This document shows, piece by piece, positions 25,902 to 33,670 of a stretch of DNA of 64,000 nt (position 1 is the first letter of the stretch; each line of letters starts with the position of its first letter). The stretch is from Leptolyngbya sp. KIOST-1 (GTDB taxonomy: Bacteria > Cyanobacteriota > Cyanobacteriia > Phormidesmidales > Phormidesmidaceae). The translations under genes were made by a program, and so were the position numbers. The stretch spans positions 1,116,001-1,180,000 of the forward strand of contig NZ_JQFA01000004.1 in the NCBI RefSeq assembly GCF_000763385.1. Reading direction: 5' to 3'. The notes beneath the pieces were generated by a model, which worked only from the letters and a program-made list of their open reading frames with translations, did no database searches and had not been told where the DNA came from.

Positions 25902-26275
25902 AATATGTCGGCATTGATGGCGATGACGTAGGGGCAAGGCTTGAGCTTGGATTTCTGAAAAATAGAGAAGAAGATGTTAGACTGCTTAGCAAAGAAGTAG
26001 ATAAGTCTATTTTGATTATGAGTGAAAATCTTCAGTCTTTAGGCATGGAAGTCATTTTCTTCTCGGGAGATAGTCTTTTGTGCAAAGGAGAAGACTTGGA
26101 CACGAATATGTTGGTTGAATTGATTGAGTCTCAGTCAATTACATTCAATTTTTCGGCGGGCATTGGAAACACGTTAAGAGACACCTATCTTGCTTTAAAG
26201 TATGCAAAGACATCTGGGAAAAGCAGAGTCGTGATATTTGAAGATTCAGAATACAAAGTCTTGAAAATTAATTGA
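25898..26275 (+). CDS. mCpol: standalone minimal CRISPR polymerase (Cas10-palm-like)
   Basis: A complete 125-residue protein: MKYVGIDGDDVGARLELGFL, with Asp7 and Asp9-Asp10 at the first metal-binding strand; FFSGDSLLC (SGDS at 56-59) where Cas10 and GGDEF enzymes have GGDD/GGDE; and FSAGIGNTLRDTYLALKYAK then TSGKSR, the last palm helix. This is the pattern of mCpol, described as a minimal relative of the Cas10 polymerase predicted to make cyclic nucleotides; recent work on Panoptes defence pairs an mCpol with a membrane effector kept off by the product. Here the coupled upstream gene was instead a CARF-HEPN RNase, now broken by insertions. Without its own upstream promoter region it may now depend on transcription from the inserted element. 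Confidence 0.75.
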   Translation: MKYVGIDGDDVGARLELGFLKNREEDVRLLSKEVDKSILIMSENLQSLGMEVIFFSGDSLLCKGEDLDTNMLVELIESQSITFNFSAGIGNTLRDTYLALKYAKTSGKSRVVIFEDSEYKVLKIN

Positions 26276-26330
26276 GTTTATTGATATTTTCGGAAGTATT
26301 GATGCGGTTTTCAGCCTGAATAAGATTTTT

Positions 26331-26978
26331 TCAATTCTCTATTTTCCCTCTCACCCACTGCCGAAATGATCGCATCGCCCGATTCCGCCCCTCCACCTGG
26401 CTCTGGGCCACATAGGTAGGAATTGCCGCTTGCAGCGACCAACCCGGAAACGTAGGGCTGTTGTCTACCTCCACATACTGGCCATCCAAAAGCTGATAAA
26501 TCCGAATGGTTTTTCCGACCCGCCGCCAAAGCTCAGGTACGCCCAAAGCCGCATAGGTATCTGGATGCGTGCGGGAGGTAATATCCACCTCCAGAACCAG
26601 ATCCGGCGGTGGGTCTACAGTCAAATCTAGCCGGTTTTTGCCGCGCACCGCTGCTTCATTTTGAATGTAAAAGCACTGATCAGGCTCAATACCCTTCAAC
26701 ATGGTGGCGTTCTTAAAGGTCGTTGAGCCTAGACTGCGAAACTCAATGTCGAGCTCTTCTAGCAACGCTTTTATCAAATCGCCAATGATTTCCTTGTCCG
26801 ACTCATGTTCCGGCAATGGGGCCATAATCTCTAGCAAACCGTTGGCATAGGCAATGCGAGAGCCGCGCTGTTCCCCCAGTTCGGCCAAAATCGCCTCAAA
26901 CTCATCCCAGCTCACATCGTGGAGCAGCAATCGCTGCCCTGGGGGCACATCTAGCTGGCGTAGCTGTAGAGTAACCAT
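26331..26978 (-). CDS. Uma2 family (DUF820) endonuclease-like protein
   Basis: 215 residues with the Uma2 layout: VSWDEFEAILAELGEQRGSR, YANGLLEIMAPLPEHE, and the PD-(D/E)xK-type core PPPDLVLEVDITSRTHPDTY followed by YAALGVPELWRR and IRIYQLLDGQYVEV. The family is massively expanded in cyanobacteria and its biological role is unclear. The ATG is preceded by a polypurine tract. It is convergent with mCpol and ends 55 bases from it. Confidence 0.85.
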   Translation of the reverse strand: MVTLQLRQLDVPPGQRLLLHDVSWDEFEAILAELGEQRGSRIAYANGLLEIMAPLPEHESDKEIIGDLIKALLEELDIEFRSLGSTTFKNATMLKGIEPDQCFYIQNEAAVRGKNRLDLTVDPPPDLVLEVDITSRTHPDTYAALGVPELWRRVGKTIRIYQLLDGQYVEVDNSPTFPGWSLQAAIPTYVAQSQVEGRNRAMRSFRQWVRGKIEN

Positions 26979-27087
26979 GGGCAGACATCACAAGAGTGAA
27001 AAAGGAAAAATGAAAAAAGTAGGGCATAGCCCGTGCGAAGCAGAACGACCTTCGAACTTACCTTAATCTTATCTCCCCCACTTCCCC

Positions 27088-29229
27088 TCACTCCCCTTCC
27101 CAAGGCAAACCCAGCTCAGTAGCTAGAGCCATCGCCCGCTCAAACGCCGCTCCCGCCTTTTCTCGATCGCCCATCGCCTCATACAGCAACCCCAAATATT
27201 TATAGGCCGATGCCTCCAGCGATCGCGCCCCTTGCTCTTGGAGGATGCTGATCCCAGCTTGCAGATTGGCCAGGGCAGCATCGTATTGACCCACCTTCGT
27301 CAAGGTTTCGCCCAGGTTCGCCAGGGTCAACCCCTCGCTTAACGGAGCGCCAATCTGCTGCGCAATCGCCAGGGTCTGCCCGTAGTGCTCTACCGCCTGC
27401 TCATACTGGCCCAGCTCACTCTCAGCATTGGCCAGGTTCAGGTTGCCCAGGGCGGCAGCTTCAGCTCGCTTTTCGCCAATCTGACGCGCGATCGCCAGAT
27501 CCTGCCGGTGGTAAATCGCGGCCTGACTGTAGTCGTGTAACTCGTCGTAGACGTTGCCGATACTGCCCAGGGCTGCACCTTCCCCAGCGATATCGCCCAT
27601 GGCTCTGACCAGAGCTAAGTTTTGCTCGTGATATTCCAGGGCCAGCTCGTAGTTGCCCATCTGCATGTAGGTATTGCCTAACCCCTGCAGGGCGCGGCTA
27701 ACCCCTGGCCGATCGCCCAGGACTTTGGCTAGCTCCAAATGCTGCTGATGGTAATCGAGCGCGGCCTGAAACTGTCCCTGTCCGTGGTGAAGGTTACCCA
27801 GGTAGCCCAGTGCGTTGGCCTCACCCTGGCGATCGCCCACCTGTTGCGCGATCGCGATCGCTGCTTCGTAGCACTGCACCGCCTGAGAATTGTTACCCAC
27901 AGCGCTGTAGGTGTTGCCCAAGTTGCTCAGCGTCTGCCCCTCGCGGGTGCGATCGCCCATCTCTCGCACAATCGCTAACTGCTGCTGCAACGCCTCAAAT
28001 GCCTCGCCGTAGTCACCCAATGCGTGGGCCACCACCCCTAAATTGCCGAGGGCTAATCCCATTCCTAGCTGGTCACCAATGGCTTTGGCAAGCGTCATCT
28101 GCTGCCGGTAGCAGTCCGCTGCCTGGGGATATTGGCCAGTAACGCTGTAGACATTGCCCAGGTTCCCCAAAGCGTGCAAAGTGCTCTGGGAATGCGCCAG
28201 GCTTTGGGCGATCGCTAGATGCTGACGGTGGTAGGCCAGTGCCTGCTCAAAGTCGCCGGTAGCGAAACAGACGTTGCCCAGACCGCCAAAGGCATTGCCT
28301 TCGCCCATGCGATCGCCGATCTCCCGGGCAATTTGTCGCTGCTGATCAAAATAGTGGGTTGCCAGGTCATACTCCCCCAGGCTATAGCAGGCGCTGCCCA
28401 GTCCGCCCAGGGCGTTGCTCTCCCCCTGGCGATGGCCAATTTTCTGCGCTAGGGCCAGGTGTTGCTGGTGACAGGTCTTAGCCTGGACGTACTGGCTCAG
28501 GGCGTGGTAGCAACTGCCCATATTGCCCAGGGCCGATCCCTCCAGCTCCAGATCGCCCTCCGCACGGGCCAGGGCCAGATGTTGCCGATGGTACTCCAGT
28601 GCAGTCGCGTAGTCGCCCTGGGACTCGTAGATATTGCCCAGGCTGCCCAGGGCAATGCCCTCGCCACTGCGTAGGCCAGCTTCACGGGCAATGGTGAGCC
28701 ATTGCTGTTGGTAGTCAATGGCGGCGGCGTAGTCGCCCTGGGCGTAACGAATTTCGCCCAGGTGGCTCAGCACCATACCTCGATCTACGGGGCCGCCGAC
28801 GGTTTGGAAAATGGCCAGGCTGCGATCGCAATACTCCTGGGCCTGCCCATAGTTACCCTGGGCCTGGTGCACCGCCGCCAAAAATTGCAGCAAGCGCCCT
28901 TGCCACACCGGCTCTACACAGTCCACCAGCGCCTCATACAGCTCCCTTTGCTCTGGCAGGTAGCCCCATAGCTTGAGCTGGTAGTGCAGCTGCGCCTGGG
29001 TGGGGGTATCCAGTTCGTGCAGCATCAGGCTCAGCGCCCGCTGCCATTCTTCAATTTCGCAGAGGTGATGAAAGGCTTCCAGGTAGCCCTGCACCTGTTC
29101 TAGGTTTGAGCCCGTCGCGGGGGGTTGGTAGCGGGTCAGCCAGTTGACAATCGCCTGCCAGTGGGTGCGGCGGGTGCGGGGTTGCACGTGGCGAATGCGG
29201 GCCGGGTCAATGCCGAGGGCGGAGAGCAC
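27088..29229 (-). CDS. Large tetratricopeptide-repeat protein
   Basis: 713 residues starting at GTG. The N-terminal 130 residues (RTHWQAIVNWLTRYQPPATG, then GYLEAFHHLCEIEEWQRALS) match the linker that follows NB-ARC domains in large cyanobacterial HTH-NB-ARC-TPR proteins. The rest is about 13 tandem TPR units of 40 residues with the recurring G-x-A-L-G-N-L-G-x-x-Y pattern. No NTPase or effector domain is present here, so it is a TPR-only relative or a remnant of such a STAND protein. A separate HTH-NB-ARC protein without TPRs is at 35956. The repeats probably bind peptides or proteins. Confidence 0.85.
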   Translation of the reverse strand: MLSALGIDPARIRHVQPRTRRTHWQAIVNWLTRYQPPATGSNLEQVQGYLEAFHHLCEIEEWQRALSLMLHELDTPTQAQLHYQLKLWGYLPEQRELYEALVDCVEPVWQGRLLQFLAAVHQAQGNYGQAQEYCDRSLAIFQTVGGPVDRGMVLSHLGEIRYAQGDYAAAIDYQQQWLTIAREAGLRSGEGIALGSLGNIYESQGDYATALEYHRQHLALARAEGDLELEGSALGNMGSCYHALSQYVQAKTCHQQHLALAQKIGHRQGESNALGGLGSACYSLGEYDLATHYFDQQRQIAREIGDRMGEGNAFGGLGNVCFATGDFEQALAYHRQHLAIAQSLAHSQSTLHALGNLGNVYSVTGQYPQAADCYRQQMTLAKAIGDQLGMGLALGNLGVVAHALGDYGEAFEALQQQLAIVREMGDRTREGQTLSNLGNTYSAVGNNSQAVQCYEAAIAIAQQVGDRQGEANALGYLGNLHHGQGQFQAALDYHQQHLELAKVLGDRPGVSRALQGLGNTYMQMGNYELALEYHEQNLALVRAMGDIAGEGAALGSIGNVYDELHDYSQAAIYHRQDLAIARQIGEKRAEAAALGNLNLANAESELGQYEQAVEHYGQTLAIAQQIGAPLSEGLTLANLGETLTKVGQYDAALANLQAGISILQEQGARSLEASAYKYLGLLYEAMGDREKAGAAFERAMALATELGLPWEGE

Positions 29230-29264
29230 GTAGAAAGAGGGAAAAACGAAGAACGAAAATAAGA

Positions 29265-29630
29265 TTAAGCTTTGGCGCGGTTGGAGAGAGTGACGAAAAT
29301 AGCGATTAGTTCGTTGGCCTCATCTGTTAAGCTAGTCAACTTCTGAGGTGCTACGAGATTAGCATCGGCAAGCAGTTCTAGCCAGTACACAGACTCTTCT
29401 AGCTCTTGGAGTCCGCCACCTACTTTGCTGATGTACTCAGCTTTGGAGCGCGATCGCACAGCTTCTCGGTAATGTGCCCCTACGGAGGTACCACTCCGTA
29501 GAAGCTGTTTACCCAAAATCTGAGCCTCGGTGCTTTTCGGCAATGAGCCATAAAGCTTGATGATCCGTAGGGCAAATGTCTTCGTTCGCTGCCGCAAGTC
29601 TTCCGGTTGAGGATTTTGGCTAACGGGCAT
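29265..29630 (-). CDS. Four-helix bundle protein (S23/TIGR02436 type), array 3 side
   Basis: 121 residues from the ATG at 29630 (MPVSQNPQPEDLRQRTKTFA), a close paralogue of 1218-1574: LRSGTSVGAHYREAVRSRSK and GGGLQELEESVYWLELLA. The frame is open further upstream into the first repeat of array 3, but that part is polypurine tract and repeat. It lies 150 bp beyond the leader-distal end of array 3, in the direction of array transcription, as the paralogue does for array 1. Run-off transcription from the arrays could reach it. Confidence 0.8.
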   Translation of the reverse strand: MPVSQNPQPEDLRQRTKTFALRIIKLYGSLPKSTEAQILGKQLLRSGTSVGAHYREAVRSRSKAEYISKVGGGLQELEESVYWLELLADANLVAPQKLTSLTDEANELIAIFVTLSNRAKA

Positions 29631-29780
29631 TTCTAACAGGTAGTTCAGCTTGCCTAGAGTACCCAGAGGGGAGAAAGAGAGAAAAAGGAAGAACGAATAA
29701 CGAAAAGGTTTGGCCAACATGCTTGAAGTTGACAGAGGGTTTTCTCTTTTCGTTTTTCCCTCTTCGTTTTTTTTAGTTCC

Positions 29781-31459
29781 GTTTCCGTCCCCTTGCGGGG
29801 TAATGAGATTTGAACGCGCCAATCAGACTGGCCTAAACTTTGGCTTTTTTGGCAAGGTTTCCGTCCCCTTGCGGGGTAATGAGATTTGAACCTTCGACCC
29901 TCGCCGCTACCATCCTGCTGTTTGGCGTGTTTCCGTCCCCTTGCGGGGTAATGAGATTTGAACCTTCATCGACCAACAACACAGTGGTCGCAAAATTTAC
30001 ATTGTTTCCGTCCCCTTGCGGGGTAATGAGATTTGAACCTTCAGAAGGTATGAGCTGGAACGACGTCATGTTGTACGTTTCCGTCCCCTTGCGGGGTAAT
30101 GAGATTTGAACCGCAGTAACCAACGCTCCCGAGCCTACTCCTGCTCGTTTCCGTCCCCTTGCGGGGTAATGAGATTTGAACACTACCACGACTACTGTGT
30201 TTGGCCTTGTTTCTGTGTTTCCGTCCCCTTGCGGGGTAATGAGATTTGAACGAGTGCTATTCGTGTGGGTGGCCTGCAGCAGAGGAGGGTTTCCGTCCCC
30301 TTGCGGGGTAATGAGATTTGAACTTGCCCTTGGGCATACCCGGTACCCAACCCAGGGGTTTCCGTCCCCTTGCGGGGTAATGAGATTTGAACCTGGGTCT
30401 ACTTTCGGCAATATCTCGGGCTTTGCGTTTCCGTCCCCTTGCGGGGTAATGAGATTTGAACCCTACGGGTCAGACCACGCGCACGTGACAGGCTTGAAAA
30501 TGTTTCCGTCCCCTTGCGGGGTAATGAGATTTGAACTGGAGTATATCCGGAATTACAATAAGGTTTGGACCCTGTTTCCGTCCCCTTGCGGGGTAATGAG
30601 ATTTGAACAAGATGAAATCCCCGTAAATTTTGATGTAACCTCCTCGTTTCCGTCCCCTTGCGGGGTAATGAGATTTGAACCAATATAACACAGTGGTTAT
30701 CGGAAACGAGCAGTATGAAGTTTCCGTCCCCTTGCGGGGTAATGAGATTTGAACGCTTTTAAATAAGCGTTATCAGGGAGCTCAATACCAGTTTCCGTCC
30801 CCTTGCGGGGTAATGAGATTTGAACACACAAATGTTGGTGAATTCACATCAGCTGTGATGGTTTCCGTCCCCTTGCGGGGTAATGAGATTTGAACGGGAC
30901 AAAGACCAAAGCGTCCCCTGCCCCAACGGGTTTCCGTCCCCTTGCGGGGTAATGAGATTTGAACCACAATTCGGTATACCTTCAACGGTCAGCCAATTAG
31001 TTTCCGTCCCCTTGCGGGGTAATGAGATTTGAACAAAAGGTCAGGCCCAGTTTCAAACGCTCCTGGAAGTTTCCGTCCCCTTGCGGGGTAATGAGATTTG
31101 AACAGCACGTCAAGAACTGCAAGAAGCTCGCCAACAAGTTTCCGTCCCCTTGCGGGGTAATGAGATTTGAACGAGACACATGGATGATGCGACATGAGAT
31201 TAGCTGGTTTCCGTCCCCTTGCGGGGTAATGAGATTTGAACAGGTGGTCCGGGCTACTGCCCGACCATCGGAACCTGTTTCCGTCCCCTTGCGGGGTAAT
31301 GAGATTTGAACATTCGACGGTGAAGTATCCTCTTTTGAGGAACTGCAGAGCGTTTCCGTCCCCTTGCGGGGTAATGAGATTTGAACCTCAGAGGAGCTCG
31401 CAGAGAACGAGGTTGAGACTGAGGGTTTCCGTCCCCTTGCGGGGTAATGAGATTTGAAC
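29781..31459 (-). CRISPR. CRISPR array 3: 24 repeats, 23 spacers
   Basis: 35-bp repeats identical to those of array 2, first at 29781-29815, last at 31425-31459. Spacers are about 34-41 bp and all differ. All repeats look perfect, so the array gives no internal polarity, but the flank after 31459 matches the leader of array 2 over about 180 bp and contains the conserved element at the same distance. The transcript is therefore minus strand, with repeats ending GGGGACGGAAAC. The RT-cas1 module lies upstream of the leader on the same strand. Confidence 0.97.
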
Positions 31460-31609
31460 CCCCGGCCTCTAGAACCCTTACGGGACAAGGGTTCTAGATA
31501 GCCATTTTCGTGGGGGTCTAACGGAAGGTGAAATTATTGCGAATTGCTGTCAACAGACACCCTGAGAAATAGGCTGAAAGCCTTACAGGGTAAGTGATTC
31601 GCGGGGGTC

Positions 31610-31641
31610 AACGAAATAATGCGGTTTTCAAGGTTCGGCAG
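31610..31641 (-). promoter_or_regulatory. Array 3 leader element
   Basis: AACGAAATAATGCGGTTTTC followed by AAGGTTCGGCAG, starting 151 bp from the last repeat exactly as at arrays 1 and 2. The leader is 31460-31709. Next to the repeat there is an inverted pair, TCTAGAACCCTT and AAGGGTTCTAGA (31468-31496), able to form a stable hairpin in the leader transcript. Confidence 0.65.
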
Positions 31642-31709
31642 ACCCTAACGAAAGAGTCAGCTATACAGCGATATTAGCCAAATAATTTGCCATTGCCAAC
31701 AGAAACCAA

Positions 31710-32441
31710 TCATTTCTCAATATTTTGACGATTGACGTGCATCAAAATGTCGCGGAGAACACCGCTTTTGCCGTGGCAGTTCAGCAACACGACCTCTCCG
31801 TTAAGCGCTCCTGAGGCTTGCAGGCTATAAATGGCGCGGGTTAGAGGGTGGCTCATGTAATCGGCAATGATGACGATCAGGGTGCAGCAGCTAAGCTTTT
31901 TCTTGAGTTTGCCCTTGCGGATGCTGGCCTCTCGCAGCGGCGGAATCGTGACCCAGTGTTTGAGCCCGTAATGGGTGGTGAGTTCTTTGATCACGCTCCG
32001 CCGGGTGGCGGGGTGCCCACCCACCAGACCTAGGACGATTAGAGATAAATCTGGCGTCGGGGCTTCTGGGGCGGCATGGAGCGCTGGACAGGGCACCACG
32101 CTTTGGAGTTGGACGGGGTTGCCATGGGCTTGAGCCAGGTAGCCCATGAGTTCTTGAAGCTGCTGTTCAAGTTCCCAGACCTGCAGTTGCAGGTCGTCGC
32201 GTTCGTCTTCGGCCTGCTTCTTGAGCGCTGCTAGGCCCCGTATTTCTAGATTGGCCAGTCGTTGATTTTCTGCGGACTCTTGCTGCATAAGGTTTTGCTC
32301 GGCTTGTAGGGTCGAGAGGTGTTTCATCAGTCGTCGTTTGTCTCGGCGGTCTTTGCCCGACACTCCGTCAATTAAGGGCTGCAGCCTGGCCTGCGACGCT
32401 AGATAGCCTTGCCCAAGCCAGTTGAGGATGAGGTTTAGCAT
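31710..32441 (-). CDS. Coiled-coil protein with DUF2325-like C-terminal domain
   Basis: 243 residues. Residues about 35-125 are a charged coiled coil (KRRLMKHLSTLQAEQNLMQQ; ERDDLQLQVWELEQQLQELM). The C-terminal 100 residues form an alpha/beta domain: LIVLGLVGGHPATRRSVIKE, CTLIVIIADYMSHPLTRAIY, VVLLNCHGKSGVLRDILMHV. The GG...R start, the middle D-x-x-S-H and the last strand fit DUF2325, a family with no established activity that I know. Its TGA/ATG spacing to the next gene is 4 bases, so it belongs to the RT-cas1 operon, of which it is the last gene before the leader of array 3. A role in adaptation or regulation is inferred from position. Confidence 0.65.
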   Translation of the reverse strand: MLNLILNWLGQGYLASQARLQPLIDGVSGKDRRDKRRLMKHLSTLQAEQNLMQQESAENQRLANLEIRGLAALKKQAEDERDDLQLQVWELEQQLQELMGYLAQAHGNPVQLQSVVPCPALHAAPEAPTPDLSLIVLGLVGGHPATRRSVIKELTTHYGLKHWVTIPPLREASIRKGKLKKKLSCCTLIVIIADYMSHPLTRAIYSLQASGALNGEVVLLNCHGKSGVLRDILMHVNRQNIEK

Positions 32442-32445
32442 AGGC

Positions 32446-32832
32446 TTACTCCAGAGGTTTGACCCAAACAGAAGCGTTGTCGGCTAACCGCTCCAGGGCG
32501 GCAAAAATGGTTCGATAGTGGCCAAATAGCTCTTGTCCGGCTTCAGTGTCTAAATACCCGCACCGAATAGCGACCTGCACCCAGGTCTGCATCTCTGCCG
32601 CCTCCGCTTGGGCATCGCTGAGCTTAGCCACAAAAGCCTTACGGTAGCGACGCTTGCCCCAGGCCTCGGCAATGCTGGCACACACCGATCGCGATGCCGT
32701 CAGCGACTGCCGGGTCAGCAGGTCTTTCTCTTCCTCCGGAAACCCTCGCGAGAGGCGGTAAATATCCATCGAGCAGTTGAATGCCAGTTGATAAACCTGA
32801 AGCTCTTGGTAGCTGTGAATGAAGTCGTGCAT
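32446..32832 (-). CDS. Four-helix bundle protein (Avd/S23-like), second in RT-cas1 operon
   Basis: 128 residues: FIHSYQELQVYQLAFNCSMD (first helix with the LxVYQxA signature), SLTASRSVCASIAEAWGKRR, and AEAAEMQTWVQVAIRCGYL. These are features of the S23/bAvd-like four-helix family. It is a tandem paralogue of 32958-33377. In diversity-generating retroelements the homologous Avd protein binds the reverse transcriptase; here the neighbour is an RT-Cas1 fusion, so a similar partnership is a reasonable hypothesis. The intergenic 32833-32957 is a polypurine-polypyrimidine inverted tract. Confidence 0.8.
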   Translation of the reverse strand: MHDFIHSYQELQVYQLAFNCSMDIYRLSRGFPEEEKDLLTRQSLTASRSVCASIAEAWGKRRYRKAFVAKLSDAQAEAAEMQTWVQVAIRCGYLDTEAGQELFGHYRTIFAALERLADNASVWVKPLE

Positions 32833-32957
32833 GGTGGTTGTCCCTTTAAAAGTGAAGATAGAAAAGGGAAAAACGAAAAGGAAAGAGAGGAAAATTCATC
32901 CTGCTGTTTACGAATTACGCCTTTCGTTCTTCGTTTTTCGTTTTTCCCTCTTTCCCA

Positions 32958-33377
32958 TCAGGCCGTCGCCCGCCAAATCGCCCCCCGGCTCCCCTGCCGC
33001 CGCTTGGCCGTCGCCATCGCGCTCGCCATCAGCTGATCGAGGGCCACATAAATGCAGCGATAGCGGTCATACAAGCCTTGCCCCACGTCAGCCGTGAGAT
33101 ACCCAGCACCAGTAGCCGCTTCAATCCAAATTTGCATCTCGGCTGCCTCCAGCTGAGCCGTGCTGAGATGGCCGATCAAGGCTTCCAAATTGCGTCGTTT
33201 ACCCCAGGCCGCAGCAATATTGGCGCGCACCGCCCGAGATGTCGATAGGAGCTTTGCCGCCAGGTACGTATCGAAACCCTGAGGAAATTGTTGGATCAGG
33301 CGATATAAATCAACCGAGCCTTCAAAGGCCAACTGATAGACCTGAAGGTCTCGAAAGCTGTGAACAAAGTTCTGCAT
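32958..33377 (-). CDS. Four-helix bundle protein (Avd/S23-like), first in RT-cas1 operon
   Basis: 139 residues: FVHSFRDLQVYQLAFEGSVD, LLSTSRAVRANIAAAWGKRR and EAAEMQIWIEAATGAGYLTA, aligned throughout with the next gene downstream (about 45-50% identical by eye), plus a basic C-terminal tail (ATAKRRQGSRG). It starts 14 bases after the stop of cas2. The basic helix surface would suit nucleic acid or RT binding. Function is inferred from family and position. Confidence 0.8.
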   Translation of the reverse strand: MQNFVHSFRDLQVYQLAFEGSVDLYRLIQQFPQGFDTYLAAKLLSTSRAVRANIAAAWGKRRNLEALIGHLSTAQLEAAEMQIWIEAATGAGYLTADVGQGLYDRYRCIYVALDQLMASAMATAKRRQGSRGAIWRATA

Positions 33378-33391
33378 GATGATTTCTCCGG

Positions 33392-33670
33392 TCAGACAAT
33401 AAAGGCCACGTCGTCAACTTCTCGCTGGGGCTGTAGCCCCAGAACGAGCACTTTTTTGCGATAGCGAGGTGAAAGTGGATAAAAGCGCACCTGGTCTTCT
33501 TCGGGCTTGATGTAGCGGCTGAGCTTGCGTTGCAACATCTCCCGCTGATCGGGGGTCAGCACACACTCAAACACCGACTTCTGCACCCGCATGCCGTAGC
33601 CTTCGAGGATGTGCGCTACCTTGTTGCGGCGGCGATCGAGCACGATGTCGTAGGTGACGAGGTAGAACAT
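33392..33670 (-). CDS. cas2: CRISPR-associated endonuclease Cas2 (RT-Cas1 module)
   Basis: 92 residues: MFYLVTYDIVLDRRRNKVAH then GYGMRVQKSVFECVLTPDQ, a typical Cas2 with Asp8 in YDIVLD. Its start overlaps the last base of the RT-cas1 stop, so the two proteins are co-translated. It differs clearly from the first Cas2 (5170-5445), consistent with two independently maintained adaptation modules. Confidence 0.95.
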   Translation of the reverse strand: MFYLVTYDIVLDRRRNKVAHILEGYGMRVQKSVFECVLTPDQREMLQRKLSRYIKPEEDQVRFYPLSPRYRKKVLVLGLQPQREVDDVAFIV

